44,289 nucleotides of DNA, taken from Bacillota bacterium (GTDB lineage Bacteria > Bacillota > Clostridia > Lachnospirales > Lachnospiraceae). A model generated the notes under the pieces. It was not told where the DNA came from. It saw nothing but the letters and a program-made list of their open reading frames with translations, and did not search any database. Positions 17,523-25,714 of the stretch are shown piece by piece (positions within the stretch are counted from its first letter, which is position 1; every line of letters begins with the position of its first letter). The position numbers and the translations under genes were made by a program. The stretch spans positions 1-44,289 of the forward strand of contig JAMPHT010000025.1 of assembly GCA_023663285.1 (NCBI GenBank). The letters are read 5' to 3'.

Positions 17523-17765
17523 ATGGCAACAAGTGCAGCACAGGTTGATAACCTTGTAAATTTATTGGATGGCTATGCTACCAAGGGCGGCCATCACCTG
17601 AACGTCAACGTTCTGAACAGAGACACTCTGCTGGACGCTCAGAAGCATCCTGAGAACTATCCTCAGCTGACCATCCGTGTATCCGGATATGCAGTCAACT
17701 TCATCAAGCTGACTCCCGAACAGCAGGCTGATGTTATTTCCCGTACTTTCCATGAGGCGATCTGA
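17523..17765 (+). CDS. grcA: separate glycyl radical domain of pyruvate formate-lyase (GrcA-like)
   Basis: 80 residues behind AGAAGGAGG. Residues 8-80 correspond to the C-terminal domain of [23 protein letters not shown] (8-27), the radical loop RVSGYAVNF with radical-bearing Gly55, and the end [13 protein letters not shown]. Known for the family: PFL activase abstracts a hydrogen from this glycine, and in E. coli a similar spare domain (YfiD/GrcA) rescues oxygen-cleaved PFL. Here the partner PflB has no domain of its own, so this protein should be the enzyme's permanent second subunit. A terminator-like hairpin follows. Confidence 0.93.
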   Translation: MATSAAQVDNLVNLLDGYATKGGHHLNVNVLNRDTLLDAQKHPENYPQLTIRVSGYAVNFIKLTPEQQADVISRTFHEAI

Positions 17766-17781
17766 GATAACCGCCGATTCC

Positions 17782-17813
17782 ATCCCCCGCTTTACCGGCG
17801 GGGGATTGTTTTT
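17782..17813 (+). terminator. intrinsic terminator/attenuator before pflA
   Basis: Stem ATCCCCCGC (17782-17790) / GCGGGGGAT (17798-17806) followed by TGTTTTT. It lies inside the operon, 21 bases before the pflA start, so it probably lets only part of transcription reach the activase. Confidence 0.8.
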
Positions 17814-17833
17814 AAATAATAGGAGGAAGTTTT

Positions 17834-18598
17834 ATGCAAGGCAGAATTCACTCTTTGGAAAGCTTCGGAACGGTAGACGGTCCCGGCACACGCTTTGTAG
17901 TCTTTGTGCAGGGCTGCCCTATGCGGTGCGCCTACTGTCACAACCCCGACACCTGGGACATGAACGACGGCACCCTCATGGAGCCGTCCTACATCATCGA
18001 GCAGTATGAAAGAAACAGCGCCTTTTACGCCAACGGCGGCGGCATTACGGTCACCGGAGGCGAGCCGCTGATGCAGATAGATTTTCTGATAGATCTGTTT
18101 ACCCTGGCAAAGGAACGGGGTATCCACACCTGTATCGATTCCTCCGGCATCGCTTTCAACCCTGAAAACGCTGACCAGCGGGAAAAGCTTGACAGGCTCA
18201 TGAGCCTGACCGACCTTGTAATGCTGGACATCAAGCATATCGATCCGGAGAAGCACAGGGATCTGACCAGGCAGCCCAACGCCAATATCCTGAAATTTGC
18301 AGAATATCTGAATGAAAAGCATATTGATATGTGGATACGTCATGTGGTAGTGCCCGGCATTACAGACGATGATAAATATCTTTATGACCTGGGATATTTT
18401 ATCGGTCAGTTCGAGAACCTCCGCGCGCTGGATGTACTGCCCTACCACACCATGGGAGAAAAAAAGTACGAAAGCCTGGGGATGGAGTACAGGCTGAAGG
18501 GCGTCCCTGCCATGGATAAGACAAAGCTGCTGGAAAAAAAGAAAGTGATCCTGGACGGCATCCGGAAGCGCAGGGAAGAAACAGCTAACAAGAATTAG
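17834..18598 (+). CDS. pflA: pyruvate formate-lyase activating enzyme
   Basis: 254 residues behind AGGAGG. Radical-SAM cluster motif CX3CX2C at Cys28, Cys32 and Cys35 (GCPMRCAYCHNP), SAM-binding GGxP-type segment ITVTGGEPL, and the usual opening with SFGTVDGPGTRF. It uses a [4Fe-4S] cluster and SAM to create the glycyl radical, here on the separate domain protein at 17523-17765. An electron donor is needed, and a ferredoxin gene follows 112 bases downstream. Confidence 0.96.
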   Translation: MQGRIHSLESFGTVDGPGTRFVVFVQGCPMRCAYCHNPDTWDMNDGTLMEPSYIIEQYERNSAFYANGGGITVTGGEPLMQIDFLIDLFTLAKERGIHTCIDSSGIAFNPENADQREKLDRLMSLTDLVMLDIKHIDPEKHRDLTRQPNANILKFAEYLNEKHIDMWIRHVVVPGITDDDKYLYDLGYFIGQFENLRALDVLPYHTMGEKKYESLGMEYRLKGVPAMDKTKLLEKKKVILDGIRKRREETANKN

Positions 18599-18632
18599 TT
18601 ATACCTAACCTATATTTTTCATAATTTCAATG

Positions 18633-18661
18633 TTGTAATTATTTCCGTTTTATATTACAAT
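18633..18661 (+). promoter_or_regulatory. ferredoxin promoter
   Basis: TTGTAA (18633-18638), a 17-base spacer, TACAAT (18656-18661). It gives the ferredoxin its own start site about 43 bases ahead of the ATG. Confidence 0.6.
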
Positions 18662-18710
18662 AGTTCTGGATATTGATAAATTCGTATCAGACAGTAAGGA
18701 GGATAAGGTC

Positions 18711-18881
18711 ATGGCATATGAAATCGGTGATGCGTGTGTAGCATGCGGTGCATGTGAGGCTCAGTGCCCTGTTGGCGCTATCAGCATGGGGGATGGCAAG
18801 TTTGAGATCGACGCTGATAAGTGCATCGATTGCGGTTCCTGCGCAGGTCAGTGCCCTGTTGGCGCTATTTCAGAGGCTTAA
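18711..18881 (+). CDS. 2[4Fe-4S] ferredoxin, clostridial type
   Basis: 56 residues behind TAAGGAGG. Two cluster motifs: CVACGACEAQCPVGAIS and CIDCGSCAGQCPVGAIS, each CX2CX2CX3CP. A low-potential electron carrier for pyruvate oxidation, hydrogenase or radical-SAM enzymes. Its place after pflA suggests supply of electrons to the activase (inference). The two halves share a perfect 21-base direct repeat (18761-18781 and 18848-18868), a strong trace of the ancient internal duplication or of later gene conversion. Confidence 0.96.
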   Translation: MAYEIGDACVACGACEAQCPVGAISMGDGKFEIDADKCIDCGSCAGQCPVGAISEA

Positions 18882-18893
18882 AAGAGCGTCGTT

Positions 18894-18932
18894 AAAGAAA
18901 GGCATCCTCTATGAGCTGCCTTTCTTTTTTTT
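18894..18932. terminator. bidirectional terminator, ferredoxin and merR
   Basis: Perfect 11-base stem AAAGAAAGGCA (18894-18904) / TGCCTTTCTTT (18917-18927) with a T-run on the plus strand. The last codons and stop of the minus-strand merR gene lie inside it; the complement of the T-run encodes the lysines of its KKKKGSS end. Confidence 0.88.
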
Positions 18933-19706
18933 GCCCAGGCCAAACCCCTTTTTAGCCTTTTTTCGTAAGAGCTCGTCCATCCTTTTATAGTATTCCTCAT
19001 CCCGCTCCTGCATCCTCTTATCCCTGAGTTCTTCTCTTTCCTCCTGCATCCTGAACTGATAATCCAGCTCCTTTACCACGTTTTCCCGGATTTCCCGGCA
19101 AAGCTCCTCGTTATTTTCCTGCAGTGTCTCGCGGATCAGCTGCTGCAGCAGCCACTGCAGCCTTTTTGATTTCTCTTCCTTTGACTCGGCTGCCAGCATA
19201 CCGTCGCCGGAGTGTACAATGTCCGCTGGCGCGGACATCGTCGCTGGCGCGGACATCGTCGCTGGCGCGGACATCGTCGCTGACGCGGACATAGCCGTTT
19301 GCGCAGACATAGCCGTTTGCGCAGACATAGCCGTTTGCGCAGACATAGCCGCTGATGCGGGCGCCGTCAGCGCTTCCATGTCAGGTATATCCCCGGCAGA
19401 TCCATCCGGCTCCCCTGTCATCTGCTCCGACCGCCTTTCCCCGTCCTTCTCCAGGCTCTCCGGCTGACCGGACAGCAAATCCAGCTTTCCGTCTTTCAGA
19501 ATCATCTTTATGGCTTTCAACTGCAATCCCCTCTCTTTCATTCCCTTGATCGTTTTAAAGCGCTCCACGTCCTCCTTTGTATAATACCGGTGCCCCAGCT
19601 CGTTTCGCTTGATCGGAAGATGCAGTTCCTCCTCCCAATAACGCAGTACGTGGCTTTCCACCTTCACCTCTTTTGCAGCATCCGAAATCAATAAATAGTT
19701 TCCCAT
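18909..19706 (-). CDS. MerR family regulator with tandem-repeat linker
   Basis: 265 residues from the ATG at 19706 (MGNYLLISDAAKEVKVESHV) behind AAAGGAGA; the frame extends to 19853 without support. The N-terminal winged helix-turn-helix (~1-75) contains VLRYWEEELHLPIKRNELGHRYY, seen here as VLRYWEEEL and GHRYYTKED, typical of MerR. A low-complexity linker (~115-165) repeats MSAQTA/MSAPAT. A charged coiled coil (~185-250) and a lysine tail follow. It lacks an obvious ligand domain. Target genes are unknown. Confidence 0.85.
   Translation of the reverse strand: MGNYLLISDAAKEVKVESHVLRYWEEELHLPIKRNELGHRYYTKEDVERFKTIKGMKERGLQLKAIKMILKDGKLDLLSGQPESLEKDGERRSEQMTGEPDGSAGDIPDMEALTAPASAAMSAQTAMSAQTAMSAQTAMSASATMSAPATMSAPATMSAPADIVHSGDGMLAAESKEEKSKRLQWLLQQLIRETLQENNEELCREIRENVVKELDYQFRMQEEREELRDKRMQERDEEYYKRMDELLRKKAKKGFGLGKKKKGSS
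19218..19359. repeat. 18-base tandem repeat inside merR
   Basis: Seven full 18-base units (19234-19359), each beginning GACAT on the plus strand, plus one partial unit from 19218. Two unit types occur in blocks: three GACATCGTCGCTGGCGCG-like copies and three GACATAGCCGTTTGCGCA copies, then a hybrid. Each unit encodes six residues, so copy-number changes keep the frame. Confidence 0.92.
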
Positions 19707-19744
19707 AGTGTCTCCTTTCTCCAAAAGCACTTCTGCAGCATAAT

Positions 19745-19772
19745 CGAGTAGGGAATACTTTCTCCCTACTCG
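19745..19772. repeat. inverted repeat upstream of merR
   Basis: CGAGTAGGGA (19745-19754) and its perfect complement (19763-19772) around an eight-base loop, about 40 bases upstream of the merR start. It may be an operator or a leader hairpin; there is no T-run. Confidence 0.5.
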
Positions 19773-19827
19773 TGCGCGGCCCGTGCGCCGCGTCAGCGGC
19801 AAAATACATCTGCACGGGTCTGCGCAT

Positions 19828-19860
19828 AAAAAGAGAACAAGCCCTTCGCTCATTCTCTTT
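19828..19860 (-). terminator. terminator of the gdpP-rplI-dnaB run
   Basis: On the minus strand AAAGAGAA (19853-19860) pairs with TTCTCTTT (19830-19837), followed by more T. It lies 15 bases after the dnaB stop. Confidence 0.7.
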
Positions 19861-19874
19861 CGTAAAAAACAGTA

Positions 19875-21224
19875 TCAAAATTCCTCGCCCTTCCTGCGCT
19901 CCAGGTTTGCGAACCTGGTGTACTCAGGCAGCCATGCCAGCTTTACCGTGCCGATAGGGCCGTTTCGCTGCTTGGCTATGATCACCTCCGAGATCCCGGC
20001 CTCCGGAGAATCGTGATTATAATAATCATCTCTGTACAAAAACATGACCACATCCGCGTCCTGCTCGATCGCCCCGGACTCTCTTAAGTCGGACAGCATG
20101 GGCCTGTGATCGGGCCGCTGCTCCACCGCACGGGAAAGCTGGGAAAGCGCTACCACCGGAACGTTCAGTTCCCTGGCCAACGCCTTCAGGGAACGGGATA
20201 TTTCCGAGATCTCCTGCTGCCGGGATTCCGTTCTGCCTCCTCCCGACATCAACTGCAGATAATCTATCATCACAATGGACATATCATGCTCCAGCTTATA
20301 CTTTCTGCACTTGGAGCGAAGCTCGGCAATGCTGATGCCCGGCGTATCGTCGATGATCAGATTGGACTTGCCGATGGTGCCTGCGCTCTCTATCAGCCGC
20401 TCCCACTCCTGGTCGTTCAACTGTCCTGTACGGAGCTTTTGGGCATCCACCCCGGACTCCTGGGAAAACATACGGTTTACCAGCTGCTCCTTACTCATTT
20501 CCAGGCTGAACAGCGCCACGGTCATATTTTTCCGAAAAGCCATATACTGTGCCAGATTCAGCTCGAACGCGGTCTTTCCCATAGAGGGACGGGCCGCCAC
20601 CAGAATCAGATCCGAGGGCTGAAACCCGGCGGTACGGTAGTCAAGATCAATAAAACCGGTCGGAATGCCCGTGACATTACCTTTATTCTTCGCCGCCATC
20701 TCGATCCTGTCCATGGCATTCATGACGATCTGGCGCACCGGTACGAAATCCTCTGTATTGCGCTTCTGCACCAGCTGAAAAACTCTTTTTTCCGTATCCT
20801 CCAGTATGTACTCCAGGCTTTCCTTCCCGGCGTAACAGGTATTCGCGATCTCCTCATTCAGACGTATCAGTCTGCGGAGCATGGCCTTTTCTGCCACAAT
20901 ATTGGCATAGTACTTGATATTTGCAGAGGTTGGGACCGCAGTGATCAGATCCCGGACAAATTCCAGGCTGCTGACCTCCGGCGGAACATCCTTCTCCTTC
21001 AGCTTGTTCTGCAGCGTGACAAGATCCACAGGACTTCCCGCGTCATTCAGCTCCACCATGGTCTCGTAGAGGATGCCGTACTGTCTGTTGTAAAAGTCGT
21101 CGCCTGTGATCAGCTCAGACGCCACCACGATCGCCTCCCTGTCCATGATCATAGAGCCTATCACGGACTGTTCAGCCTCAATGCTGTGGGGCAATATTCT
21201 TTTTATCACATTTTCTTCCGGCAT
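19875..21224 (-). CDS. dnaB: replicative DNA helicase
   Basis: 449 residues, normal DnaB length. N-terminal domain begins LPHSIEAEQSVIGSMI; Walker A is ARPSMGKTAFEL; the Walker B region is MIDYLQLMSGGG; the arginine-rich end includes IAKQRNGPIGTVKL. A hexameric helicase that opens the fork. It lies 13 bases downstream of rplI, the conserved Firmicute order. Confidence 0.97.
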   Translation of the reverse strand: MPEENVIKRILPHSIEAEQSVIGSMIMDREAIVVASELITGDDFYNRQYGILYETMVELNDAGSPVDLVTLQNKLKEKDVPPEVSSLEFVRDLITAVPTSANIKYYANIVAEKAMLRRLIRLNEEIANTCYAGKESLEYILEDTEKRVFQLVQKRNTEDFVPVRQIVMNAMDRIEMAAKNKGNVTGIPTGFIDLDYRTAGFQPSDLILVAARPSMGKTAFELNLAQYMAFRKNMTVALFSLEMSKEQLVNRMFSQESGVDAQKLRTGQLNDQEWERLIESAGTIGKSNLIIDDTPGISIAELRSKCRKYKLEHDMSIVMIDYLQLMSGGGRTESRQQEISEISRSLKALARELNVPVVALSQLSRAVEQRPDHRPMLSDLRESGAIEQDADVVMFLYRDDYYNHDSPEAGISEVIIAKQRNGPIGTVKLAWLPEYTRFANLERRKGEEF

Positions 21225-21237
21225 AGCCCTGTCCTTC

Positions 21238-21681
21238 TTAAGTCGTTACCTTTACTGTTATCTTCCCGGTGACCTGGGGATGAAGCCTGACGGAGACCTC
21301 ATAGCTTCCCAGATTCTTCAGCGCCTCCGGAAGCTGCAGCTTCTTCTTGTCCACCTCAACGCCGTACTGCTCCTTCAGGGCTGCGGAGATCTCCTTTGCC
21401 GATACGGAGCCGAAGGTTTTCCCGCCTTCTCCCGCCTTGATCTTTACCTCCACGATCTTCTCTTCCAGCTCAGAGGCCAGCGCTTTTGCCGCATCCAGCT
21501 GTTCCTTTGCGATTTTGGCGTCATTTGCCTTCCGAAGCTTTAAATCATTCATATTTGCAGCCGTCGCTTCCTGGCCGATCTTCTTCGGCAGGATATAATT
21601 TCGGGCAAAGCCCTCGCTCACCTCAACGACATCTCCCTTTTTTCCCAGCTTCTTATCGTCCTGTAATAATATTATTTTCAT
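21238..21681 (-). CDS. rplI: 50S ribosomal protein L9
   Basis: 147 residues from the ATG at 21681 (MKIILLQDDKKLGKKGDVVE); the longer frame to 21714 lacks support. The L9 N-terminal signature continues with VSEGFARNYILP, followed by the long connecting helix and a C-terminal domain ending RLHPQVTGKITVKV. Confidence 0.97.
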   Translation of the reverse strand: MKIILLQDDKKLGKKGDVVEVSEGFARNYILPKKIGQEATAANMNDLKLRKANDAKIAKEQLDAAKALASELEEKIVEVKIKAGEGGKTFGSVSAKEISAALKEQYGVEVDKKKLQLPEALKNLGSYEVSVRLHPQVTGKITVKVTT

Positions 21682-21801
21682 ATTTCCCTCCATACCGCTT
21701 CCGGCGGCGCCCACAATCTATGGCATCCACTCGGTATTCTTCAGTGCGAGCAGGCGCTTCCCTGCGTCGTAGGATTTCTCCGCGAAAAAGCCCGCTGCTT
21801 C

Positions 21802-23853
21802 TCAGATCTCATTGTTTTCCAGCATGGCGTCGATGGTCTGCTTCAATGCCCCGATGGCTTCTATCACTCCCATGCCTTCCATCTGGCACGCCGCGGTGCT
21901 CAAGTGCCCGCCTCCGCCCATTCTCTCCATGATGATCTGTACGTTCACCTCATCTATGGAACGGGCGCTGATATACACTGTGCCCTGATAATCCGTCAGT
22001 ACAAAGCTTGCCTTGATCCCCCTGATGTTCAACAGCTCGTTGGCCGCCTGCGCCCCGATGATCGTAGGGCTGGGAAGCTCGTCCGCCGTACAGATGGAGA
22101 TCGCAAAATACTGTCTGTATATCTCCGCCTGACTGACCGCATCCGCCTTTGCCTTATATTCCAGCGCATCCTCCCGAAACAGCTTCCGCACACGGGTCAC
22201 ATCCGCGCCGTTCCTTCTTAAGAAAGCCGCCGCCTCAAAGGTACGCACACCGGTCTTGGTCATAAAGTTATTGGTATCCACCATAATGCCGGAGTACAGG
22301 CAATCCGCCTCCTCCGTGCGGATCTTGATATTGTCGTAGGTATACTGCAATATCTCGGACACCATCTCCGAGGCCGAGGACGCATAGGGCTCTACATAGG
22401 AAAGGGTCGCATTCTCAATGGTCTCCGTTCCCTGTCTGTGATGATCCAGGACCACCACCGATTTGCAGAAGCGCAGCAGATCCGGACATTCCGTAATGGA
22501 AGGCTTGTTCACATCCACCACCACCAGGACGCAATTGCCCCCTGCCGCCTCAATGGCCTGCTGGCTCCCTATGATCATGTCCTCCTCGTACTCCGGATTA
22601 TTCTTAAACATATCCACCATGGGCTGGATGCTGGGAGGCACGTCGTTCAGCACTATATGGGCTTTTCTCTCCAGGGTCTGGGCCGCACGGTAGATCCCCA
22701 CCGCCGCGCCAAAGCTGTCGGCGTCCGGCATCCTGTGTCCCATCACAAGCACCAGATCCTTGCCGGTAATGATCTCACGAAGGGCATGAGCCTTCACTCT
22801 GGCCTTTACCCTGGTATTTTTCTCCACCTGCTGGCTCTTTCCGCCGTAGTAGATAATGCTCTCCGGCGTCTTGATGACCGCCTGGTCTCCGCCCCGCCCC
22901 AGGGCAAGGTCGATGGCATTGCGGGCGAATTCGTAATTCTGCGCATAGGTGAGCCCGTCCAGTCCCACCCCGATGCTGATAGTCACCGCCATTTCGTTTC
23001 CGATATTTACAGTCTTTACCTCCTCCAGAAGGTCAAAACGGCTCTCCTGAAGCTGGGCGATCATCTTCTTTCTCAGAATGACAAGGTATTTGTCCTTCTC
23101 CAGCTTCTTACAGATGCCGTCAAAGCCGGAAATATATTTATTTACCTTTCGATCGATCAACGCTATCAGCAGGGAGCGGCGCACTTCCTCCACACTCTCC
23201 AGCGCCTCCTCGTAATTGTCAAGATAGACCATTCCCACCGCAAGGCTCTGATCGTCCACCTCCTGCAGCGCAATGTGCAGGGCCGTCTCATCGTACAGAT
23301 ACACGGCGATCAGATATCCGTCATAATCCCTTGCGTCGATCATGTCGCTGTGCTCCGCCATCTCCTTCAGGGAGATCTTTTTGAACTTGGCAACATATTC
23401 ATTGCCCTCATACTCCAGCTCGTACTGCGCTTCATCCACCCCGTTGTCATCCGGCAGGCGGTCCCTGGTGATCGTGGGAAACAGAGAGGTGATGGACTTG
23501 CTGTAGCCCTTGGGCTGATTTACCACCGTCTCAAAGGCAATGTTGGTCCATATGACCTTCCCGCTATCGTCCAACAGGGCATAGGGCAGATCCATGTCCC
23601 GCAGCAGCTTTCTCTGAATCTGCCCGTATTCCGTGGCAAAGCTGATCAGCTCATTCATGATGATCGGCTTATTATAAAAATACAGGGACAGGGTAATGAT
23701 ATAGTAAACGACCGTATACCCCGTCAGCAGCAGTCCCGCCTGCAGATGGATCAAAAGCACTGCCACGTCCACGAAAAGGAGCAGGATCCCTAAGTATATG
23801 CTGAATTGTATATAGGACTTGATATGACCTTTTAATCGGATTCTTTTTTTCAT
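21802..23853 (-). CDS. gdpP: cyclic-di-AMP phosphodiesterase GdpP
   Basis: 683 residues from the ATG at 23853. Two N-terminal membrane helices (~15-60), a PAS-like domain (~75-160), a degenerate GGDEF domain (~165-300; AVTISIGVGLDG, no GGDEF motif), then DHH (~330-490; GHRMPDADSFGAAVG, VVVLDHHRQG, DTNNFMTKTG) and DHHA1 with GGGGHLSTAAC. It breaks c-di-AMP to pApA and so controls osmolyte uptake and wall stress. Precedes rplI and dnaB as in Bacillus (yybT). Confidence 0.95.
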   Translation of the reverse strand: MKKRIRLKGHIKSYIQFSIYLGILLLFVDVAVLLIHLQAGLLLTGYTVVYYIITLSLYFYNKPIIMNELISFATEYGQIQRKLLRDMDLPYALLDDSGKVIWTNIAFETVVNQPKGYSKSITSLFPTITRDRLPDDNGVDEAQYELEYEGNEYVAKFKKISLKEMAEHSDMIDARDYDGYLIAVYLYDETALHIALQEVDDQSLAVGMVYLDNYEEALESVEEVRRSLLIALIDRKVNKYISGFDGICKKLEKDKYLVILRKKMIAQLQESRFDLLEEVKTVNIGNEMAVTISIGVGLDGLTYAQNYEFARNAIDLALGRGGDQAVIKTPESIIYYGGKSQQVEKNTRVKARVKAHALREIITGKDLVLVMGHRMPDADSFGAAVGIYRAAQTLERKAHIVLNDVPPSIQPMVDMFKNNPEYEEDMIIGSQQAIEAAGGNCVLVVVDVNKPSITECPDLLRFCKSVVVLDHHRQGTETIENATLSYVEPYASSASEMVSEILQYTYDNIKIRTEEADCLYSGIMVDTNNFMTKTGVRTFEAAAFLRRNGADVTRVRKLFREDALEYKAKADAVSQAEIYRQYFAISICTADELPSPTIIGAQAANELLNIRGIKASFVLTDYQGTVYISARSIDEVNVQIIMERMGGGGHLSTAACQMEGMGVIEAIGALKQTIDAMLENNEI

Positions 23854-23875
23854 ATGAATACACTCCACTGCGCCT

Positions 23876-23884
23876 ATTATACCA
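23876..23884 (-). promoter_or_regulatory. extended -10 promoter of gdpP
   Basis: On the minus strand TGGTATAAT, a TGN-extended consensus -10, 23 bases ahead of the ATG. No good -35 at 17 bases; the TGN extension may compensate. Confidence 0.55.
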
Positions 23885-23914
23885 TACCCGACAACACTAT
23901 GCCACAAATTAATT

Positions 23915-23950
23915 TGTCAAAAAAGGAGATGTTTTGTCACATCTCCTTTT
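23915..23950 (-). terminator. terminator of the carbohydrate operon
   Basis: Ten-base perfect stem AAAAGGAGAT / ATCTCCTTTT (23921-23930 and 23941-23950) directly after the GH35 stop, with a six-T run on the minus strand. Confidence 0.88.
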
Positions 23951-25695
23951 TATCCGATGTCCGGCTCGCTTCGGAAGCTGATTTCTCCAGTGCTTTTGCC
24001 CTCTGTCTCGAACACGACGATCTCATTTTTGCCCTGCCGCAAAAGGGGCGCGGGGATGTACAGCCTTCTCTGGGGCCCTATCTCCCAGAACCTTCCGATA
24101 TTGAAGCCGTTGACCAGGACACAGCCCTTTCCCCAGCCCTCCATATCCAGGAAGGTATCTCCCTTTTCGTCCACCTGAAGCTCAAATCGGTAAAAGCCGG
24201 GCAGCCCTTCCGTATATCCTCTGGTGAAATCCAGCTTCTCCAGATCGTCGAGGGGCAGGCAGTACTGCCGCCAGTGGTGGTGCATATGCCCGTTTATCTG
24301 GACACAGCCGTCGATGCCCTTGCGCTGGTCCTCCATCCTGGGGCCGAAATTCACCCGCCCCATGTTCTCCACCAGAATGCGCAGCTCCTCTCCGGGCTCC
24401 GCCTGGGCGCAGACCTTATGCTCCTTAAGAAGCTCCCTGTCGTAAAGCGTCAACAGCTTTTTGTCCCCCAGGAAAATGCACGCTCTGTCATTTGCCTTAT
24501 GCAGGCGGATCCTCTCCAGCCTGCGCTCATTCTGTATCCCGGAAACATAAAGTATATAGCCGTAATACTGTCCCAGACGCTCCATGGACCTGACGCTGAC
24601 GCTTTCCATCGGCTCCGCTATATCCGGAAGAGCTTCAAATAATCCCACCCGATCCTTTGCCTGCACGCTGCCGTATGCCTTTTTCACAATGGCAGTGCCA
24701 GGCTCCACCCTGGGAAGAGGCGCGTACTTTCCGATGATCTCCCTGTAGACCTCATATTTTCGGGTAAGATCCCCTGCCTCCGTCAGAACCGCATCATAAT
24801 CATAGGACGTCACATCCGGCGTCAGGGCGTCGTAATAGTTAGAACCGTTCATAAAACCGAAGTTGGTGCCGCCGATGAACATATACACATTCACATGACC
24901 GGTCTGAAGCATCTCGTCCAGATCCGCCGCGCTCTGCTCCAGATTGCCCCGCATATGCCCGCCGTTGCCCCAGTGATCGAACCAGCCCACCCAGAACTCC
25001 GCGCACATCAGAGGCCCGCCCTTCACATACTTTTTCATGATGCCGAAGCGCTCTTTTGTGTTGGAACCGAAATTGCCTGTGGGAAGGGCTCCTTCCACGC
25101 ATCCCCCCTCCAGACTTTCATCCTTGGGCTCGTCCGAGGTGATCAGAGGCACCGTGATGCCTCCCTCACGCAGCATATCCCGCAGCCGCTCCAGATACTG
25201 CTTATCATTTCCGAAATAGCCGTACTCGTTTTCCACCTGCATGAGGATCACATTGCCGCCCTCGGTGATCTGCAGGGGCTTTAAAACAGGCAGCAGTACG
25301 TCATAATAATCCTGCACATGGGACAGGAATGTGGAGTCGCTTACCCGCAGCCGCATCCCCTCCTCCGCCAGCAGCCAGCCCGGCAGTCCTCCGAACTCCC
25401 ACTCCGCGCAGATGTAAGGAGACGGCCGTAAGATCACATACAGCCCAAGCTCCTCCGCTGTCTTTACGAATTTCACCACATCGCACAGCCCGTCAAAGAC
25501 ATATTCGCCCTTTCTCGGTTCGTGAAGGTTCCAGGGGATATAGGTCTCCACCGTATTCATTCCCAGACTTTTGAGCTTTTCAAGTCTGTCCCGCCAGTAC
25601 TCAGGCACAATGCGAAAATAGTGGATGCTTCCGGAAATTATTTGAAAGGGTCTCCCGTCCAGATAAAAGGTTTCCTTGATCTCAAATGTTCTCAT
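23950..25695 (-). CDS. GH35 beta-galactosidase, cytoplasmic
   Basis: 581 residues, no signal peptide. GH35 opening (FYLDGRPFQIISGSIHYFR), acid/base Glu157 in QVENEYGYF and nucleophile Glu233 in CAEFWVGWFDHWG. The C-terminal jelly-roll part carries GWGKGCVLVNGFNIGRFW, the usual family end. It removes terminal beta-linked galactose from oligosaccharides. Last gene of the operon, 19 bases after the GH30 gene, so it probably acts on imported products. Confidence 0.93.
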   Translation of the reverse strand: MRTFEIKETFYLDGRPFQIISGSIHYFRIVPEYWRDRLEKLKSLGMNTVETYIPWNLHEPRKGEYVFDGLCDVVKFVKTAEELGLYVILRPSPYICAEWEFGGLPGWLLAEEGMRLRVSDSTFLSHVQDYYDVLLPVLKPLQITEGGNVILMQVENEYGYFGNDKQYLERLRDMLREGGITVPLITSDEPKDESLEGGCVEGALPTGNFGSNTKERFGIMKKYVKGGPLMCAEFWVGWFDHWGNGGHMRGNLEQSAADLDEMLQTGHVNVYMFIGGTNFGFMNGSNYYDALTPDVTSYDYDAVLTEAGDLTRKYEVYREIIGKYAPLPRVEPGTAIVKKAYGSVQAKDRVGLFEALPDIAEPMESVSVRSMERLGQYYGYILYVSGIQNERRLERIRLHKANDRACIFLGDKKLLTLYDRELLKEHKVCAQAEPGEELRILVENMGRVNFGPRMEDQRKGIDGCVQINGHMHHHWRQYCLPLDDLEKLDFTRGYTEGLPGFYRFELQVDEKGDTFLDMEGWGKGCVLVNGFNIGRFWEIGPQRRLYIPAPLLRQGKNEIVVFETEGKSTGEISFRSEPDIG

Positions 25696-25714
25696 CGTTC
25701 TCTTTCCATTTCTC

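Noticed and set aside
15074-17765. Split PFL as a simple frameshift or assembly error
   Set aside because: The parts are 410 bases apart, each has its own start and ribosome site, and another gene lies between them.
19218-19359. CRISPR-like array
   Set aside because: Units are contiguous 18-base coding repeats with no spacers.
22438-23793. 451-residue plus-strand frame inside gdpP
   Set aside because: Shadow of gdpP, rich in His/Leu/Gln as expected from the complementary strand, with no ribosome site.
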